Notes: generated by a model not told the origin, from the letters alone. Positions 35,696 through 46,616 are shown, counted from the stretch's first letter. The stretch: DNA of 64,000 nucleotides from Avrilella dinanensis (GCF_002807015.1 NZ_NIPO01000001.1:1313603-1377602), one strand, 5' to 3'. A program made the numbers and translations.

Positions 35696-36277
35696 ATGAT
35701 TACCTTGTTAAGAGGAAAATTAATAGAAAAATCACCGACTGAAATAGTGGTCGAATGTGGAGGTATAGGCTATGAAGTGAGCATTTCTCTGCATAGCTAT
35801 TCCTTGCTGCCTGCGGAGGAAAATATTTTGATATACACTTACCTGCAGGTACGGGAAGATGCCCATGTACTTTATGGATTTATGGAAAAATCCGAAAGGC
35901 AGATTTTTAAACTGCTGATATCCGTTTCGGGCATCGGAGCCAATACGGCACGTAATATGTTGTCTTATATTACACCTTCGGAATTGATGGCCGCCATAGC
36001 CAATGCTGATGTCGCAACATTAAAAGCGATTAAAGGAGTCGGGCCTAAAACCGCCCAGCGAATTGTGTTGGAATTACAGGAAAAGGTGTTAAAATTGGGT
36101 GCTTTCGAAGATTTATCGGTCATTCATCACAATACAAATACAGAAGAAGCGTTATCTGCATTAGAAGTATTAGGATTTAACAGGAAATCAACTGAGAAAG
36201 TGATTAAAAAAATAGTAAGTACCAATCCCGATGCTACGTCAGAAATGATTATTAAGCAAGCACTGAAAAATCTGTAA
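35696..36277 (+). CDS. ruvA: Holliday junction branch migration protein RuvA
   Basis: 193 residues from the ATG at 35696; a TTG three codons upstream is less likely. An OB-fold N-terminal domain (MITLLRGKLIEKSPTEIVVECGG) is followed by two helix-hairpin-helix motifs (SVSGIGANTARNMLSYI and IKGVGPKTAQRIVLEL) and a C-terminal RuvB-contacting domain (EALSALEVLGFNRKSTEKV). RuvA binds four-way DNA junctions and loads the RuvB motor. In Flavobacteria ruvA commonly precedes sprA, as here, with only 5 bases between the stop and the sprA start. Confidence 0.94.
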   Translation: MITLLRGKLIEKSPTEIVVECGGIGYEVSISLHSYSLLPAEENILIYTYLQVREDAHVLYGFMEKSERQIFKLLISVSGIGANTARNMLSYITPSELMAAIANADVATLKAIKGVGPKTAQRIVLELQEKVLKLGAFEDLSVIHHNTNTEEALSALEVLGFNRKSTEKVIKKIVSTNPDATSEMIIKQALKNL

Positions 36278-36282
36278 TTTGG

Positions 36283-39200
36283 ATGATGACATCTGATAGA
36301 AATATGTTTTTTAAGTGGCTGGTTGTACTTTTATTGTGTATGCCCGCCACTGTTTTTGCTCAGGTTGATGAAGAAGATGAACCCGAACAGGAAGAGCAAA
36401 ATGTAATAAAAGGAAATGTCGTATTGGAAGACATTGACAAAATCATAGAATCCTATGAATATGACCCGGAATCTGACCGGTACATTTATTCAAAAAAATA
36501 TGAAGATTACAATATCAATTATCCGATAATTCTGACCCGTGAAGAGTACGAAGCTTTGTTGCTCAAACGCAATATGCGTACTTTTTTCAGACAAAAAATG
36601 AGTGCTACCGAAGGTAGGCTGTCTGAAGAAGAACAACAGGATATGTTGCCGATGTACACGGTAAACTCTAAATTATTTGAGTCTATTTTTGGTAGTAATA
36701 CCATTGATATCAAACCAAGCGGAAGTTTGGAATTGGATTTGGGTGTGCGTTATTCTAAACAAGATAACCCGATGATTTCGCCACGGAACCGTTCGGTTTT
36801 TGCTTTGTCCTTCGATCCGCGAATATCTGTGGGATTACAAGGAAAAGTAGGTACAAACATGGACGTGAATATCAATTACGATACGCAGTCTCAGTTCGGT
36901 ATGCAGCAGCAAATGGCAAAACTCAACTATCAGCCGGGCGAAGACGACATTCTGCAAGCTCTTGAGGTGGGTAACGTGAGTATGCCAGTTAATAATTCAC
37001 TGGTAAGAGGAGCACAAAACTTGTTTGGAGTTAAATCTACTTTGCAGTTTGGACCGACAACAGTAACCGGTGTTTTTTCCAGACAAAATTCAGAACGAAG
37101 AACCATTGTTGCTGAAGGTGGAGGAATGGTGGAAGAGTTCGAACTTTTTGCTCTCGATTATGACGCAAACAGACACTTTTTTCTGTCGCAATATTTCAGA
37201 AATAAGTACGATGAGGCTTTGGAAAACTATCCGTTTATCAACAGTCGTGTTCGTATTACAAGAGTTGAAGTGTGGGTAACAAACAGGCAAAATCGTTTAA
37301 ATGAAGTAAACAACAACCAAAGGAATATTGTGGCTATTCAGGATTTGGGGGAATCCCGCCTGATGAATGCTAATCTGGAACGAACCATTGTTACCGACCT
37401 TAATCTGCACCCGGGATTTTTTAACGTTCCGGCAGATACACCGCCGAACAACCGAAATAACCAGTATGACCCGAGAAACATCGGCAATAACTTCCTCAAT
37501 GAATCTTTGCGGAATATCAACACCATTGCCAGCGGATTTAATATTCAGGTTACCGAAGGTAAGGATTATGTAAAGCTGGAAAATGCAAGGAAACTTAATT
37601 CTTCCGATTTTACTTTCCACCCGCAGTTGGGGTATATTTCACTTCGTCAGCCGTTGAATAATAATGAAGTTTTGGCGGTGGCGTATGAATATACAATAGG
37701 GGGCGAAGTCTATCGTGTTGGAGAATTCGGAACCGACGGCGTAGATGCTAATGTGACCACACAAGATGATAATGGCGATGATATTCCGGCCACACAAAGT
37801 ATTATTTTGAAAATGCTGAAAAGCAGTTTGACTTCCACCGACCAGCCAGTGTGGGATTTGATGATGAAAAACATTTATCAAATCGGAGGTGGCGGATATC
37901 AACAGATTTCTCAGGAAGGATTTTTATTCAATATCTTATATACCGACCCGCAACCACTGAATTATATTGCACCGGTTGGCAGTACGCCACTCCCCGAAGA
38001 TGTGGAAAGTACCGCATTGCTGAATGTATTTCATTTAGACCGGTTGAACAACACCAACGACCCGCAGCAAGGAGGCGACGGCTACTTCGATTTTATCAGT
38101 TCGAGTATGACGACCAATCCGGATTATAATAGCAATTCTTACGGAGGGAATCAAGGTGGCTACCAAGGTGGTAGAGGCGGAGGTATGGGCAGCCAAGGCG
38201 GTCAAATGACCAATACCAATACTTTTGATGGTATAACCATCGACCCGCGAAATGGCTTGATAATTTTTACAACAGTAGAACCATTTGGTAAATATTTGTT
38301 TGATAAACTTTCCACCAATAGCGGAGAGGATTATGAAGTAGATGCGTCATATAATGACAATCAGAAAAAATACGTTTTCCGGGATTTATACCGGCGGAAT
38401 GCAACCAAAGCATTGCAGGACAGCCAGAAAAATAAATTCCAAATGAAAGGAAAATACCGTTCGTCCGGAACGGGTGGCGGAATCAATGTCGGGTATAACG
38501 TACAACCGGGCTCTGTTACAGTTACTGCCAGCGGACGTACATTGATTGAAGGACAAGATTATAATGTTGATTACCAGTCCGGAAGAGTAGAAATTATCAA
38601 CCCGTCTTTGGAAAACTCTCAGATAGAAATTTCTGTAGAAAGCAACAATATGTTCAATCAAACACAAAAGACTTTTTTCGGTGTACATGTTGACCATAAG
38701 TTTAATGAAAATTTCTCTATCGGAGGAACCTATCTAAGGCTATCCGAACAACCGCTGACTATAAAAAGTGCGTACGGACAGGAAGCTGTCAACAACACGA
38801 TTTTAGGCTTTAATGCTAATTATTACACCGAGGCACCATTTCTGACACGCTGGGTTAACAAATTACCAAATGTTGATACCGATGCTATGTCTGACATCAG
38901 CCTGAAAGGAGAGTTTGCCTATCTGATTCCGGGAGCGTCCAATCGCGATCAGCTGAATGGAGAGGCTACCTCGTTTGTAGATAGTTTTGAGGGGAGTCAT
39001 TCAAACATCAGCTTGCTGGCACCTAATTCGTGGTATTTGTCGAGTGTGCCAGTAGGGTTTGGAGAACAATTCCAGGATTTACAAAGTGGTTACCGCAGAG
39101 CTAAAATGGCTTGGTATCGCATTGACCCTATTTTCTATTCGCCAAGCAGAAGACCAAACGGAATTACCGATGTTGATTTAGCATCAAACCGAACCCGTCG

Positions 39201-42200
39201 TATTCTGAAAGAAGAAATTTTCCCGAGCATGGACGTAGCTGCCGGAGAATTACTCGTTATTAATACGTTGGATTTAACTTATTATCCAAAAGAAAGAGGA
39301 CCATATAACTTTAATCCGGAATATTTAAGTAGTTCAGGTTCATTAAATCCTTCACAAAACTGGGCAGGTATTATGCGTTCGATGTCATCGCCGAATTTTG
39401 AGCAAAATAATATCGAGTATGTTGAATTTTGGATGATGGACCCTTATACTGGCAATCCGGGAGATGTGGTAGATATTACCAACGAAGGTAGTCTTTATCT
39501 GAATTTCGGATATATTTCCGAAGATATTCTGCAGGACGGATTGAAACAATACGAAAACGGATTGCCGGGAGCTGATAACAGCACACCGACAATCAGTAGT
39601 GATTGGGGGAGAGTGCCGGCATCAACTGCCTTAATTTATGCTTTTGACACAGACCCTAATAACCGACGTTATCAAGATGCCGGACTCGACGGATTTCTTG
39701 ATGATGATGAACGTGCAAAATTCCCGGATTTTGCTCATTTAGATGACCCTTCCGCAGATAATTATGAATTCTTTTTGACTGCGTCAGGTAATATTATCCA
39801 GCGTTATAGAAACTATAACGGATTGGAAGGCAACAACCCTATTGAGTTTTCGGATAATAATAGAGGTAACAATAATATCCCGGATAAAGAGGACATTGAT
39901 GGGGATAATACGATGAACACCATCAATGCTTATTATGAGTATAAAGTGGAGGTAAAACCAAATCCGGTGGTAGGCGAAAATTATGTAACCGATGTACGGC
40001 TTACAGACGCTCAGCTTGCAGATGGTTCAACCACACCGGTAAAATGGGTGCAATACAAAGTGCCGATACAGGCTAACCCGGACAGAGCGGTCGGAGCAAT
40101 TGCCGATTTGCAGTCTATCCAGTTTATGCGAATGTATGTAACAGACTTTTCTGATGAGGTAACTTTGCGTTTCGCATCGTTGGATTTGGTAAAAAGCATG
40201 TGGTACAGATATGAGAAAGATTTGGTAGAAGATCCGACCCTTATCGTTGACGGAAGCAATACTGGTTTTGACGTACAATCTGTCAATGTGATTGACAACT
40301 TTTCCAGACAGCCAATTCCTTATGTAATGCCACCGGGAATAGACCGGGAGCAGATTAATCAGAACAACACTGTTATTAATCAAAATGAGCAATCATTGTC
40401 GTTGACGGTTTATCAGCAGAATAAAAATATCGCTGTTCCGTCAGGTTTAGAGCCGGGAGATTCCAGAGCTGTTTTCAAAAATTTCTATGATCCGATAGAC
40501 ATGCGTAGCTATAAAAAAATGCGTATGTTCCTACATGCCGAAGCATTGGACGGACCAGAAGACCCAACCCGATTGGAAGATGATGAATTGGTAGCCTTTA
40601 TCCGTTTCGGAAATGATTTTACAGATAACTTCTACCAGATTGAAGTGCCGTTGAAATTGACCGAATGGGGGCAAAGCTCTGCTTACGATGTATGGCCTTT
40701 GGAAAATGAAATTGAAGTACAGTTGGAATTGTTAACAAAACTCAAACTGGCAATGCGGTCAGACCCGAACTATGACCCAAGCAGAATTTATTTTAAATAC
40801 GAAGATGAAATCGCACCCGAGCTGGTTTCGCCAAAACCTAACCGATTGCGTATCGGGGTAAAAGGAAACCCGAATTACGGTTTGGTAAGAACCATGATGT
40901 TGGGGGTAAGAAACCAGACAGATATTTTATACCAAAGTACAGCACAGCAACCAAAAGACGTGAGGGGAGAAGTTTGGTTCAACGAACTCCGTTTGTCGGA
41001 TATGGACAATAGCGGTGGTTGGGCTGCTCTCGCCACAATGGACGCGAACATTGCTGATGTAGCCTCGATTTCGGCATCAGTCAATACATCGACTTCAGGG
41101 TTCGGAGCATTGGAACAAGGACCGCAGGAAAGAAGCCGGGCAGACGTGTTCCAGTACGGCGTGGCAACATCGGTAAATGCCGATAAATTCCTGCCTAAAA
41201 AATGGAATGTTACTCTGCCGATAAGCTATTCGGTTTCTGAAGAATTTATTACACCGGAATGGGATCCGAATGACCCTGATGTGAAATTACAAGATGCCAT
41301 AGATTACGCACAGTCACAGGAAGAAAAAGACAGAATCAAAGACCGGGCGGTTGAACATACCAAAAGAACGAGTATTAACTTTACCGGAGTGAGAAAAAAT
41401 CTCGGCGAAAACCAGAAAGAACGGTTTTACAATATCGAGAATTTTACATTGTCACATTCTTATAGCAAACTCGAGCAAAAAACCTTTGAGATTGAAAAAC
41501 TGGTTGACCAGCAAGCACGGACTTCGTTGGATTATAACTATGGATTCAAACCATGGAATATCGAACCGTTTAAAAACAGCAAAGAATTTAAACAGAAAAA
41601 ATATTTCAAATGGCTGACTGATTTTAATCTGAATCTTATGCCGTCAAATGTGACTTTCAATACCAATATTGTTCGTCAGTTGAATCAGCAGAAATATCGA
41701 ATGATTGATATTCAGGGAATTGAAATCCAGCCCTTGTACAGAAGAAATTATTTCTTTAATTATGGCTACGGATTGAATTTCAAGCTCACAAAATCTATCA
41801 ATGTACAATATACAGTGAACAACAATAATTTGGTTCGTAATTATATGGACGATAATTATTATGTCGATAATTCACTGGGCATCTGGGACGGTTATTTTGA
41901 TATGGGGCAACACAACACCCACATGCAGCAATTCAATGCGAGTTATCAGTTACCATTTAGTAAAATACCGTTTTTAGCATTCATTAACGGAACATATACC
42001 TACACAAGTAATTTCCATTGGCAGCGTTCATCTGATGCCATGTCGAATATTTACCTCGACGGAAATTATTACAATCTGGGGAATACAATTCAGAATTCCA
42101 ACAAACACCAGTTGAACACCAGGCTGGATATGGGAAGATTCTACAAGTATATCGGATTAGAACCAACTAAGAATAAGAAAAAAACGTTGAACAGCCGAAC

Positions 42201-43656
42201 AGCCTCAACACAACAAAGATTACGTCCTGGACAAAAATTGGAGGCAAATGCAATGCAGGGCAAACAAGAAGGAAATGAGGAAGAAGAAAAAGAAGGAAGT
42301 GCCTTTGTTGATGCGTTGATTAATCTGGCTACCAGCGTGAAGAATGTCCAGCTTTCTTATACGGAAAGCAATGGAACGGTGTTGCCGGGTTACTTGCCGG
42401 GCTTAGGATTCTTCGGGTCGAGTAAGCCAACTTTAGGCTTTGTGTTCGGTAGTCAGGAAGATGTTCGTTATCTCGCTGCACGCAACGGCTGGCTGACGAA
42501 CTACCAAGGATTCAACCAGATGTATAGCGAAGTACACCAAAAAAGTTTGTCTTTCAAAGCAGAAGTAAGACCATTAAATGATTTGGTTATTGACCTTACA
42601 GCCAATATGCAGGAATCCAATAGCATGAGCGAACAATATGATGTGGACAGCAACGGATTTTACAATTCGAGGTCGCCGTATGAATTTGGTAATTATTCCA
42701 TATCAACAATTATGTTGCCGACAGCTTTTGGCAGAAGTGACATCAACGGTTCGGAGGTTTTTGATGCTTTCCGGAACAGTCGTCAGAACATTGCTTTCGA
42801 TTTGGCACGCCAACGTGGTATAGATTTATCTGACCCGAATAATATTGACGAATACGGTTATCCTGTGGGATATGGACGCACAAGCCAAGACGTATTGATA
42901 CCGGCATTTATTTCGGCATATACAGGACAAAATTCGGATAAGCTTAGCGGATTTAAAATGAATATTCCGCTTCCGAACTGGAATATCACTTATTCAGGTT
43001 TATCTAAATTACCGTGGTTGAAAGATAAGTTTACCAATTTCACAATCAAGCATCAATATCAATCGTCATATTCGGTAAATTCTTTCCAGACCAATTATGA
43101 TTACATTGCCGATCCAGACGCACTCAACGCAGCAGGAAATTATCCTTCGCCAACAGTGGTGGGCAATATCAATATGATAGAGCGTTTCATGCCGTTGGTA
43201 GAGGTAGGTTTTACAACCAAATCAGCATTCAGCTTCAAAGCCCGAATGGATAAAGACAGAATGTTGTCATTGAGTTTTGATAATAACTTACTCACTGAGG
43301 TACAAGGAAATACCTACTCGGTTGAAGTCGGATTCCGTATAAAAGATGTGGCAATCAATACCGATTTTGCGGAAGCAGGAAACGGCGGACGAATTGTCAG
43401 CGATGTGGACGTAGTTGTGAATTTTTCATGGAGAAAAAACAAAACCTATATCAGATACCTCGATTTTGATAACACGCAACTCGGTGGCGGACAAGATAAC
43501 TGGATGGTTAATTTGAGAGCAACATACACATTCAGTAAAAATTTCCAAGGCGATTTCTTCTACGAGCACATGTTTAACAATGCGGTTATATCTACGATGT
43601 ACCCGATTACAAACATTCGATCGGGAGTAACCCTGCGATATAATTTCGCAAATTAA
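36283..43656 (+). CDS. sprA: SprA: type IX secretion outer-membrane translocon
   Basis: 2457 residues, the expected giant size of SprA (Sov). A signal peptide (FFKWLVVLLLCMPATVFAQ) is followed by an acidic stretch and then a long barrel protein with repeated aromatic-ended strands up to RSGVTLRYNFAN. In Flavobacterium, SprA forms a 36-strand barrel, the largest single-chain barrel known, through which folded proteins leave by a side gate; it is needed for gliding and for surface adhesins such as SprB. Residues ~618-645 form a Gly/Gln-rich loop (GGNQGGYQGGRGGG). porX, a regulator of the same system, is at 1532. MMTS gives two adjacent possible starts. Confidence 0.95.
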   Translation: MMTSDRNMFFKWLVVLLLCMPATVFAQVDEEDEPEQEEQNVIKGNVVLEDIDKIIESYEYDPESDRYIYSKKYEDYNINYPIILTREEYEALLLKRNMRTFFRQKMSATEGRLSEEEQQDMLPMYTVNSKLFESIFGSNTIDIKPSGSLELDLGVRYSKQDNPMISPRNRSVFALSFDPRISVGLQGKVGTNMDVNINYDTQSQFGMQQQMAKLNYQPGEDDILQALEVGNVSMPVNNSLVRGAQNLFGVKSTLQFGPTTVTGVFSRQNSERRTIVAEGGGMVEEFELFALDYDANRHFFLSQYFRNKYDEALENYPFINSRVRITRVEVWVTNRQNRLNEVNNNQRNIVAIQDLGESRLMNANLERTIVTDLNLHPGFFNVPADTPPNNRNNQYDPRNIGNNFLNESLRNINTIASGFNIQVTEGKDYVKLENARKLNSSDFTFHPQLGYISLRQPLNNNEVLAVAYEYTIGGEVYRVGEFGTDGVDANVTTQDDNGDDIPATQSIILKMLKSSLTSTDQPVWDLMMKNIYQIGGGGYQQISQEGFLFNILYTDPQPLNYIAPVGSTPLPEDVESTALLNVFHLDRLNNTNDPQQGGDGYFDFISSSMTTNPDYNSNSYGGNQGGYQGGRGGGMGSQGGQMTNTNTFDGITIDPRNGLIIFTTVEPFGKYLFDKLSTNSGEDYEVDASYNDNQKKYVFRDLYRRNATKALQDSQKNKFQMKGKYRSSGTGGGINVGYNVQPGSVTVTASGRTLIEGQDYNVDYQSGRVEIINPSLENSQIEISVESNNMFNQTQKTFFGVHVDHKFNENFSIGGTYLRLSEQPLTIKSAYGQEAVNNTILGFNANYYTEAPFLTRWVNKLPNVDTDAMSDISLKGEFAYLIPGASNRDQLNGEATSFVDSFEGSHSNISLLAPNSWYLSSVPVGFGEQFQDLQSGYRRAKMAWYRIDPIFYSPSRRPNGITDVDLASNRTRRILKEEIFPSMDVAAGELLVINTLDLTYYPKERGPYNFNPEYLSSSGSLNPSQNWAGIMRSMSSPNFEQNNIEYVEFWMMDPYTGNPGDVVDITNEGSLYLNFGYISEDILQDGLKQYENGLPGADNSTPTISSDWGRVPASTALIYAFDTDPNNRRYQDAGLDGFLDDDERAKFPDFAHLDDPSADNYEFFLTASGNIIQRYRNYNGLEGNNPIEFSDNNRGNNNIPDKEDIDGDNTMNTINAYYEYKVEVKPNPVVGENYVTDVRLTDAQLADGSTTPVKWVQYKVPIQANPDRAVGAIADLQSIQFMRMYVTDFSDEVTLRFASLDLVKSMWYRYEKDLVEDPTLIVDGSNTGFDVQSVNVIDNFSRQPIPYVMPPGIDREQINQNNTVINQNEQSLSLTVYQQNKNIAVPSGLEPGDSRAVFKNFYDPIDMRSYKKMRMFLHAEALDGPEDPTRLEDDELVAFIRFGNDFTDNFYQIEVPLKLTEWGQSSAYDVWPLENEIEVQLELLTKLKLAMRSDPNYDPSRIYFKYEDEIAPELVSPKPNRLRIGVKGNPNYGLVRTMMLGVRNQTDILYQSTAQQPKDVRGEVWFNELRLSDMDNSGGWAALATMDANIADVASISASVNTSTSGFGALEQGPQERSRADVFQYGVATSVNADKFLPKKWNVTLPISYSVSEEFITPEWDPNDPDVKLQDAIDYAQSQEEKDRIKDRAVEHTKRTSINFTGVRKNLGENQKERFYNIENFTLSHSYSKLEQKTFEIEKLVDQQARTSLDYNYGFKPWNIEPFKNSKEFKQKKYFKWLTDFNLNLMPSNVTFNTNIVRQLNQQKYRMIDIQGIEIQPLYRRNYFFNYGYGLNFKLTKSINVQYTVNNNNLVRNYMDDNYYVDNSLGIWDGYFDMGQHNTHMQQFNASYQLPFSKIPFLAFINGTYTYTSNFHWQRSSDAMSNIYLDGNYYNLGNTIQNSNKHQLNTRLDMGRFYKYIGLEPTKNKKKTLNSRTASTQQRLRPGQKLEANAMQGKQEGNEEEEKEGSAFVDALINLATSVKNVQLSYTESNGTVLPGYLPGLGFFGSSKPTLGFVFGSQEDVRYLAARNGWLTNYQGFNQMYSEVHQKSLSFKAEVRPLNDLVIDLTANMQESNSMSEQYDVDSNGFYNSRSPYEFGNYSISTIMLPTAFGRSDINGSEVFDAFRNSRQNIAFDLARQRGIDLSDPNNIDEYGYPVGYGRTSQDVLIPAFISAYTGQNSDKLSGFKMNIPLPNWNITYSGLSKLPWLKDKFTNFTIKHQYQSSYSVNSFQTNYDYIADPDALNAAGNYPSPTVVGNINMIERFMPLVEVGFTTKSAFSFKARMDKDRMLSLSFDNNLLTEVQGNTYSVEVGFRIKDVAINTDFAEAGNGGRIVSDVDVVVNFSWRKNKTYIRYLDFDNTQLGGGQDNWMVNLRATYTFSKNFQGDFFYEHMFNNAVISTMYPITNIRSGVTLRYNFAN

Positions 43657-43768
43657 TTTACAATGAAATATGTTAGCCATACGAAAAATGTAGAATTAGT
43701 ATTTGGCTTGATTGCGTTAATTTGAGTGTTAGCGGTCAGGCTGACGAACGACAGTGTAAAAATGAACA

Positions 43769-44335
43769 ATGGAACAAATCCGAAAATATTTTGAAAAGAC
43801 ATTTATGCTGACTGACAAAGATTGGCAGATTTTTTCCTCAAAACTTACGAAACAGGAATTTTCTAAAAAACACGTTCTATTAAAAGTTGGGCAAGTTGAA
43901 AATTACCTTTCATTTGTCGAAACAGGTATTATACGTTTCTATATTCCCAAAGAAGAAAACGACCTGACATTTACTTTTATATTTGACAACAACTTCGTAA
44001 GTGGGTACGACTCATTTTTGACCCAAAGACCATCAATTTACCACGTGGAAACCCTAACAAAAACTACACTTTGGCGACTGACATATAACGACCTTCAAAC
44101 AATTTACGATGAAACAGAGATTGGAAATACAATCGGACGACAAGCGAGTGAAGATTTATTCCTGAAAAAATCAAAAAGAGAACTTTCACTACTAAACGAA
44201 ACAGCCGAACAACGTTACCTGAATTTATTTACAGAACAACCTGAACTCATAGAAAAAATCCCTTTAAAATACATTGCTTCTTATATTGGAGTTACACCAC
44301 AAGCATTGAGCAGAATACGTAAGCGAATTTATTAA
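43769..44335 (+). CDS. Crp/Fnr-family transcriptional regulator
   Basis: 188 residues. Residues ~20-120 form a cyclic-nucleotide-binding-like beta roll (FSKKHVLLKVGQVENYLSFVETGIIRFY). The C-terminus carries a helix-turn-helix (IPLKYIASYIGVTPQALSRIRKRI). The short length and absence of an Arg-containing cAMP pocket motif place it with the Bacteroidota Crp-like proteins that probably bind another ligand or none. It precedes a DoxX-like membrane protein by 58 bases, which may be its target. The region is flanked by repeat-like sequence and may be acquired. Confidence 0.87.
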   Translation: MEQIRKYFEKTFMLTDKDWQIFSSKLTKQEFSKKHVLLKVGQVENYLSFVETGIIRFYIPKEENDLTFTFIFDNNFVSGYDSFLTQRPSIYHVETLTKTTLWRLTYNDLQTIYDETEIGNTIGRQASEDLFLKKSKRELSLLNETAEQRYLNLFTEQPELIEKIPLKYIASYIGVTPQALSRIRKRIY

Positions 44336-44393
44336 CCCAAGTTCATTGTTTCGCTCTATAATTCTATTGACCTTTGTCGCAAAATAAAAACAG

Positions 44394-44846
44394 ATGAAGC
44401 CTTTAATAGTTTTACTTTCAGTATTTGCAGTTTCGCTTTTGACAACAAAAATTGTTCGTGGAAATTTTGAACTTGCATTATCAGGACGAATTGCAATGTC
44501 GGCAATGCTTGCCTTCACTGCAATAGGACACTTTGCATTTACCAAAGGTATGGCAATGATGCTACCCGACTTTATTCCATTCAAAAGCGAAACAGTTTAC
44601 TTGACAGGTATTATTGAAATTGCCGCAGCAATCGGGCTTTTTATTCCAAATTTCCGAATGGTTACAGCGTGGTTGTTAATTGCATTTTTCATACTCATAC
44701 TTCCTGCAAACATCTATGCAACCATAAAACACATTGACTACCAGAAAGGAACTTTTGACGGAAATGGACTAATTTATTTATGGTTCAGAATACCGTTGCA
44801 AATTCTTTTCATTATTTGGGTATATTTGTCGTCTATTAAAGGCTGA
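44394..44846 (+). CDS. DoxX-like integral membrane protein
   Basis: 150 residues with four predicted membrane helices (LIVLLSVFAVSLLTT; GRIAMSAMLAFTAIGHFAF; VYLTGIIEIAAAIGLFIPNF; TAWLLIAFFILILPANIYA) and a hydrophobic end. The pattern GIIEIAAAIGLFIP between helices is typical of the DoxX family, small inner-membrane proteins linked to redox or stress responses. The precise role is unknown. It is probably co-transcribed with the Crp-like gene before it. A terminator follows. Confidence 0.75.
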   Translation: MKPLIVLLSVFAVSLLTTKIVRGNFELALSGRIAMSAMLAFTAIGHFAFTKGMAMMLPDFIPFKSETVYLTGIIEIAAAIGLFIPNFRMVTAWLLIAFFILILPANIYATIKHIDYQKGTFDGNGLIYLWFRIPLQILFIIWVYLSSIKG

Positions 44847-44913
44847 CGAAAAGCCCGAACCAACCATTGCACAACTCCAATTTTCAGAGCAAGAACAGAA
44901 AAAAACATAAAAA

Positions 44914-44952
44914 ACGACCTCTTTAAAACAATTTTAAGGAGGTTACTTTTTT
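44914..44952 (+). terminator. Probable rho-independent terminator after the DoxX-like gene
   Basis: ACCTCTTTAAAA pairs with TTTTAAGGAGGT (one non-Watson-Crick position) around a short loop, followed by ACTTTTTT. Confidence 0.65.
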
Positions 44953-45006
44953 AGCTGCGGGGTAAAATCTTTTCGTCCTTGCATACAGCAAGATACGAAT
45001 TTTTTT

Positions 45007-45014
45007 TATATTTG
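45007..45014 (+). promoter_or_regulatory. -7 promoter element of the S41 protease gene
   Basis: TATATTTG matches TAnnTTTG. It would give a leader of about 115 bases that includes the imperfect hairpin at 45039-45072. Confidence 0.4.
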
Positions 45015-45038
45015 AGTTGTCCAACAAGCACAAAGGCT

Positions 45039-45072
45039 TAGCGAAACCTAACGAAGTGGTTCAGCGAAGCTA
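45039..45072 (+). repeat. Imperfect hairpin in the leader of the S41 protease gene
   Basis: GCTTAGCGAAACC pairs imperfectly (about 10 of 13) with GGTTCAGCGAAGC. It is followed by GGGGTTATACAC. The GCGAAG words recall the loop of the repeat at 29060-29113. Confidence 0.4.
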
Positions 45073-45134
45073 AATGTGGGGTTATACACTATCGCCAAGG
45101 CTCGAGACGTTGTACGATATTTTAAAACCAAGCT

Positions 45135-46616
45135 ATGAAAAATTTACTAACAATTATAAGTTTATTATTTCTTTTTTCTTGTAAACAGAATGAAAACGCA
45201 ACCAACAAAATATCATCATTCCAAAATTTAGAACTAAAACAACTTTCTTTTTCTGAACTTCAAGCTGATTTTGATTTATTAGTAAATAGTTTGAAAGAAG
45301 CTCATACAGGATTATATTGGTATTCGACTGAAAAACAATTTGATAGTTTAGTTTCCATTCAACGAACTTTATTAAAAGACAATCTAAACAGCTTACAATT
45401 TTATAATATCGTTTCTCCAATTATAGCTTTCTCTAAAGAAGACCATTGCGATATTTCGTTGTCTGATGAACTGAACAACGCATTAGCTGAAAAGGGATTT
45501 TTTCTTCCATTAATTATTACAAACCTCAATGAAAAACCGTTGATTTTAAATCAGCCATACAAAGGATTGACATTGACAGAAATTAACGGAGTTAAAATTG
45601 AAGAAATCTATCAAAGAATATTCAACACATTCGCCTCAGATGGATTCATTCTATCGTCCAAGTACAGATATTTAGATTTAAGAGGTTTTTCAAGAGAGTA
45701 TGCAAAAGTTATTGACCAACAAAAAGAAAACACAATAACTACAAAAGACCTATCAACAGGAAAAACGGAAACCCATCAGTTAAAATCTGTTTCGTACAAA
45801 AGACTAAGCGAACTTACGGCACAAGTTTTTAATGAAAACAAAATAAGAGAAGAAATAGACAAACCTGGAGAATTGCTATTTATAGAGAATAACACTGCGG
45901 TTTTAACTTTCACGACTTTTGGTAACAGCGATTTTGAAGAGTACAATATGAATTTCGAACAATTTGTGGACTCATCATTTATAGAAATTTCAAAGCAAAA
46001 ATCAACGAATCTGATAATAGATTTGAGAGATAACGGAGGTGGTTCGGAAGGAAACGAGGATTATCTGTTTTCTTATCTGACTGACAAACCCTACAATAAA
46101 TACAAACACGTTGAATTATCAAGATTTTCGTTTAGTTTTCTTAATCATACAGATTATTCAAGTCCCGAAGACAGAAAAGAATTAGAAAATGAGTTAAGAG
46201 CAGAAAACGAAAACTCAGATGATGGGAAAATTTACCGAAAACCGGGTATTTATCTTCAAGAACCATTAAAAAACAATCCGTTTAAAGGACAAGTTTATGT
46301 TTTAACAAGTGGCTGGACTTATTCGGGAGGAGCCGAGTTTTCGACTTTAATGAAAGAATATACAGATGCTATTTTTATCGGAGAAGAAACCGGAGGCGGA
46401 TACTATGGAAACACGAGTGGATCGTCTTTAGAATTGACTTTGCCAAACACCAAATTGGTTGTTGATATTCCAATTTTAAAATTTGTTTTAGATGTAAAAA
46501 AAGGAAAGTTTGGTAATGGTATAATACCTGATTTTCAAATTCAACCCACTTTTGACGAGTACATTAAGGGTTACGACACAGAACTTGAATATGCTAAAAA
46601 ACTGATTGAAAAATAA
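45135..46616 (+). CDS. S41-family (C-terminal processing-like) peptidase, lipoprotein
   Basis: 493 residues with a lipobox (LLFLFSCKQNEN). The C-terminal half is an S41 protease domain: NLIIDLRDNGGGSEGN, then VYVLTSGWTYSGGAEFSTLMKE, where the Ser of TYSGGAE is the likely nucleophile, and IGEETGGGYYGNTSG. The N-terminal half is helical and lacks a clear PDZ domain, like other Bacteroidota secreted S41 proteins. Substrate unknown. The gene is more AT-rich than the core genes around it and stands alone, with no evident partner. Confidence 0.85.
   Translation: MKNLLTIISLLFLFSCKQNENATNKISSFQNLELKQLSFSELQADFDLLVNSLKEAHTGLYWYSTEKQFDSLVSIQRTLLKDNLNSLQFYNIVSPIIAFSKEDHCDISLSDELNNALAEKGFFLPLIITNLNEKPLILNQPYKGLTLTEINGVKIEEIYQRIFNTFASDGFILSSKYRYLDLRGFSREYAKVIDQQKENTITTKDLSTGKTETHQLKSVSYKRLSELTAQVFNENKIREEIDKPGELLFIENNTAVLTFTTFGNSDFEEYNMNFEQFVDSSFIEISKQKSTNLIIDLRDNGGGSEGNEDYLFSYLTDKPYNKYKHVELSRFSFSFLNHTDYSSPEDRKELENELRAENENSDDGKIYRKPGIYLQEPLKNNPFKGQVYVLTSGWTYSGGAEFSTLMKEYTDAIFIGEETGGGYYGNTSGSSLELTLPNTKLVVDIPILKFVLDVKKGKFGNGIIPDFQIQPTFDEYIKGYDTELEYAKKLIEK

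Noticed and set aside
45060..45100. Integron attC-like site around GGGGTTATACAC
   Set aside because: The core words do not fit the attC consensus well and no integrase gene is in the window.
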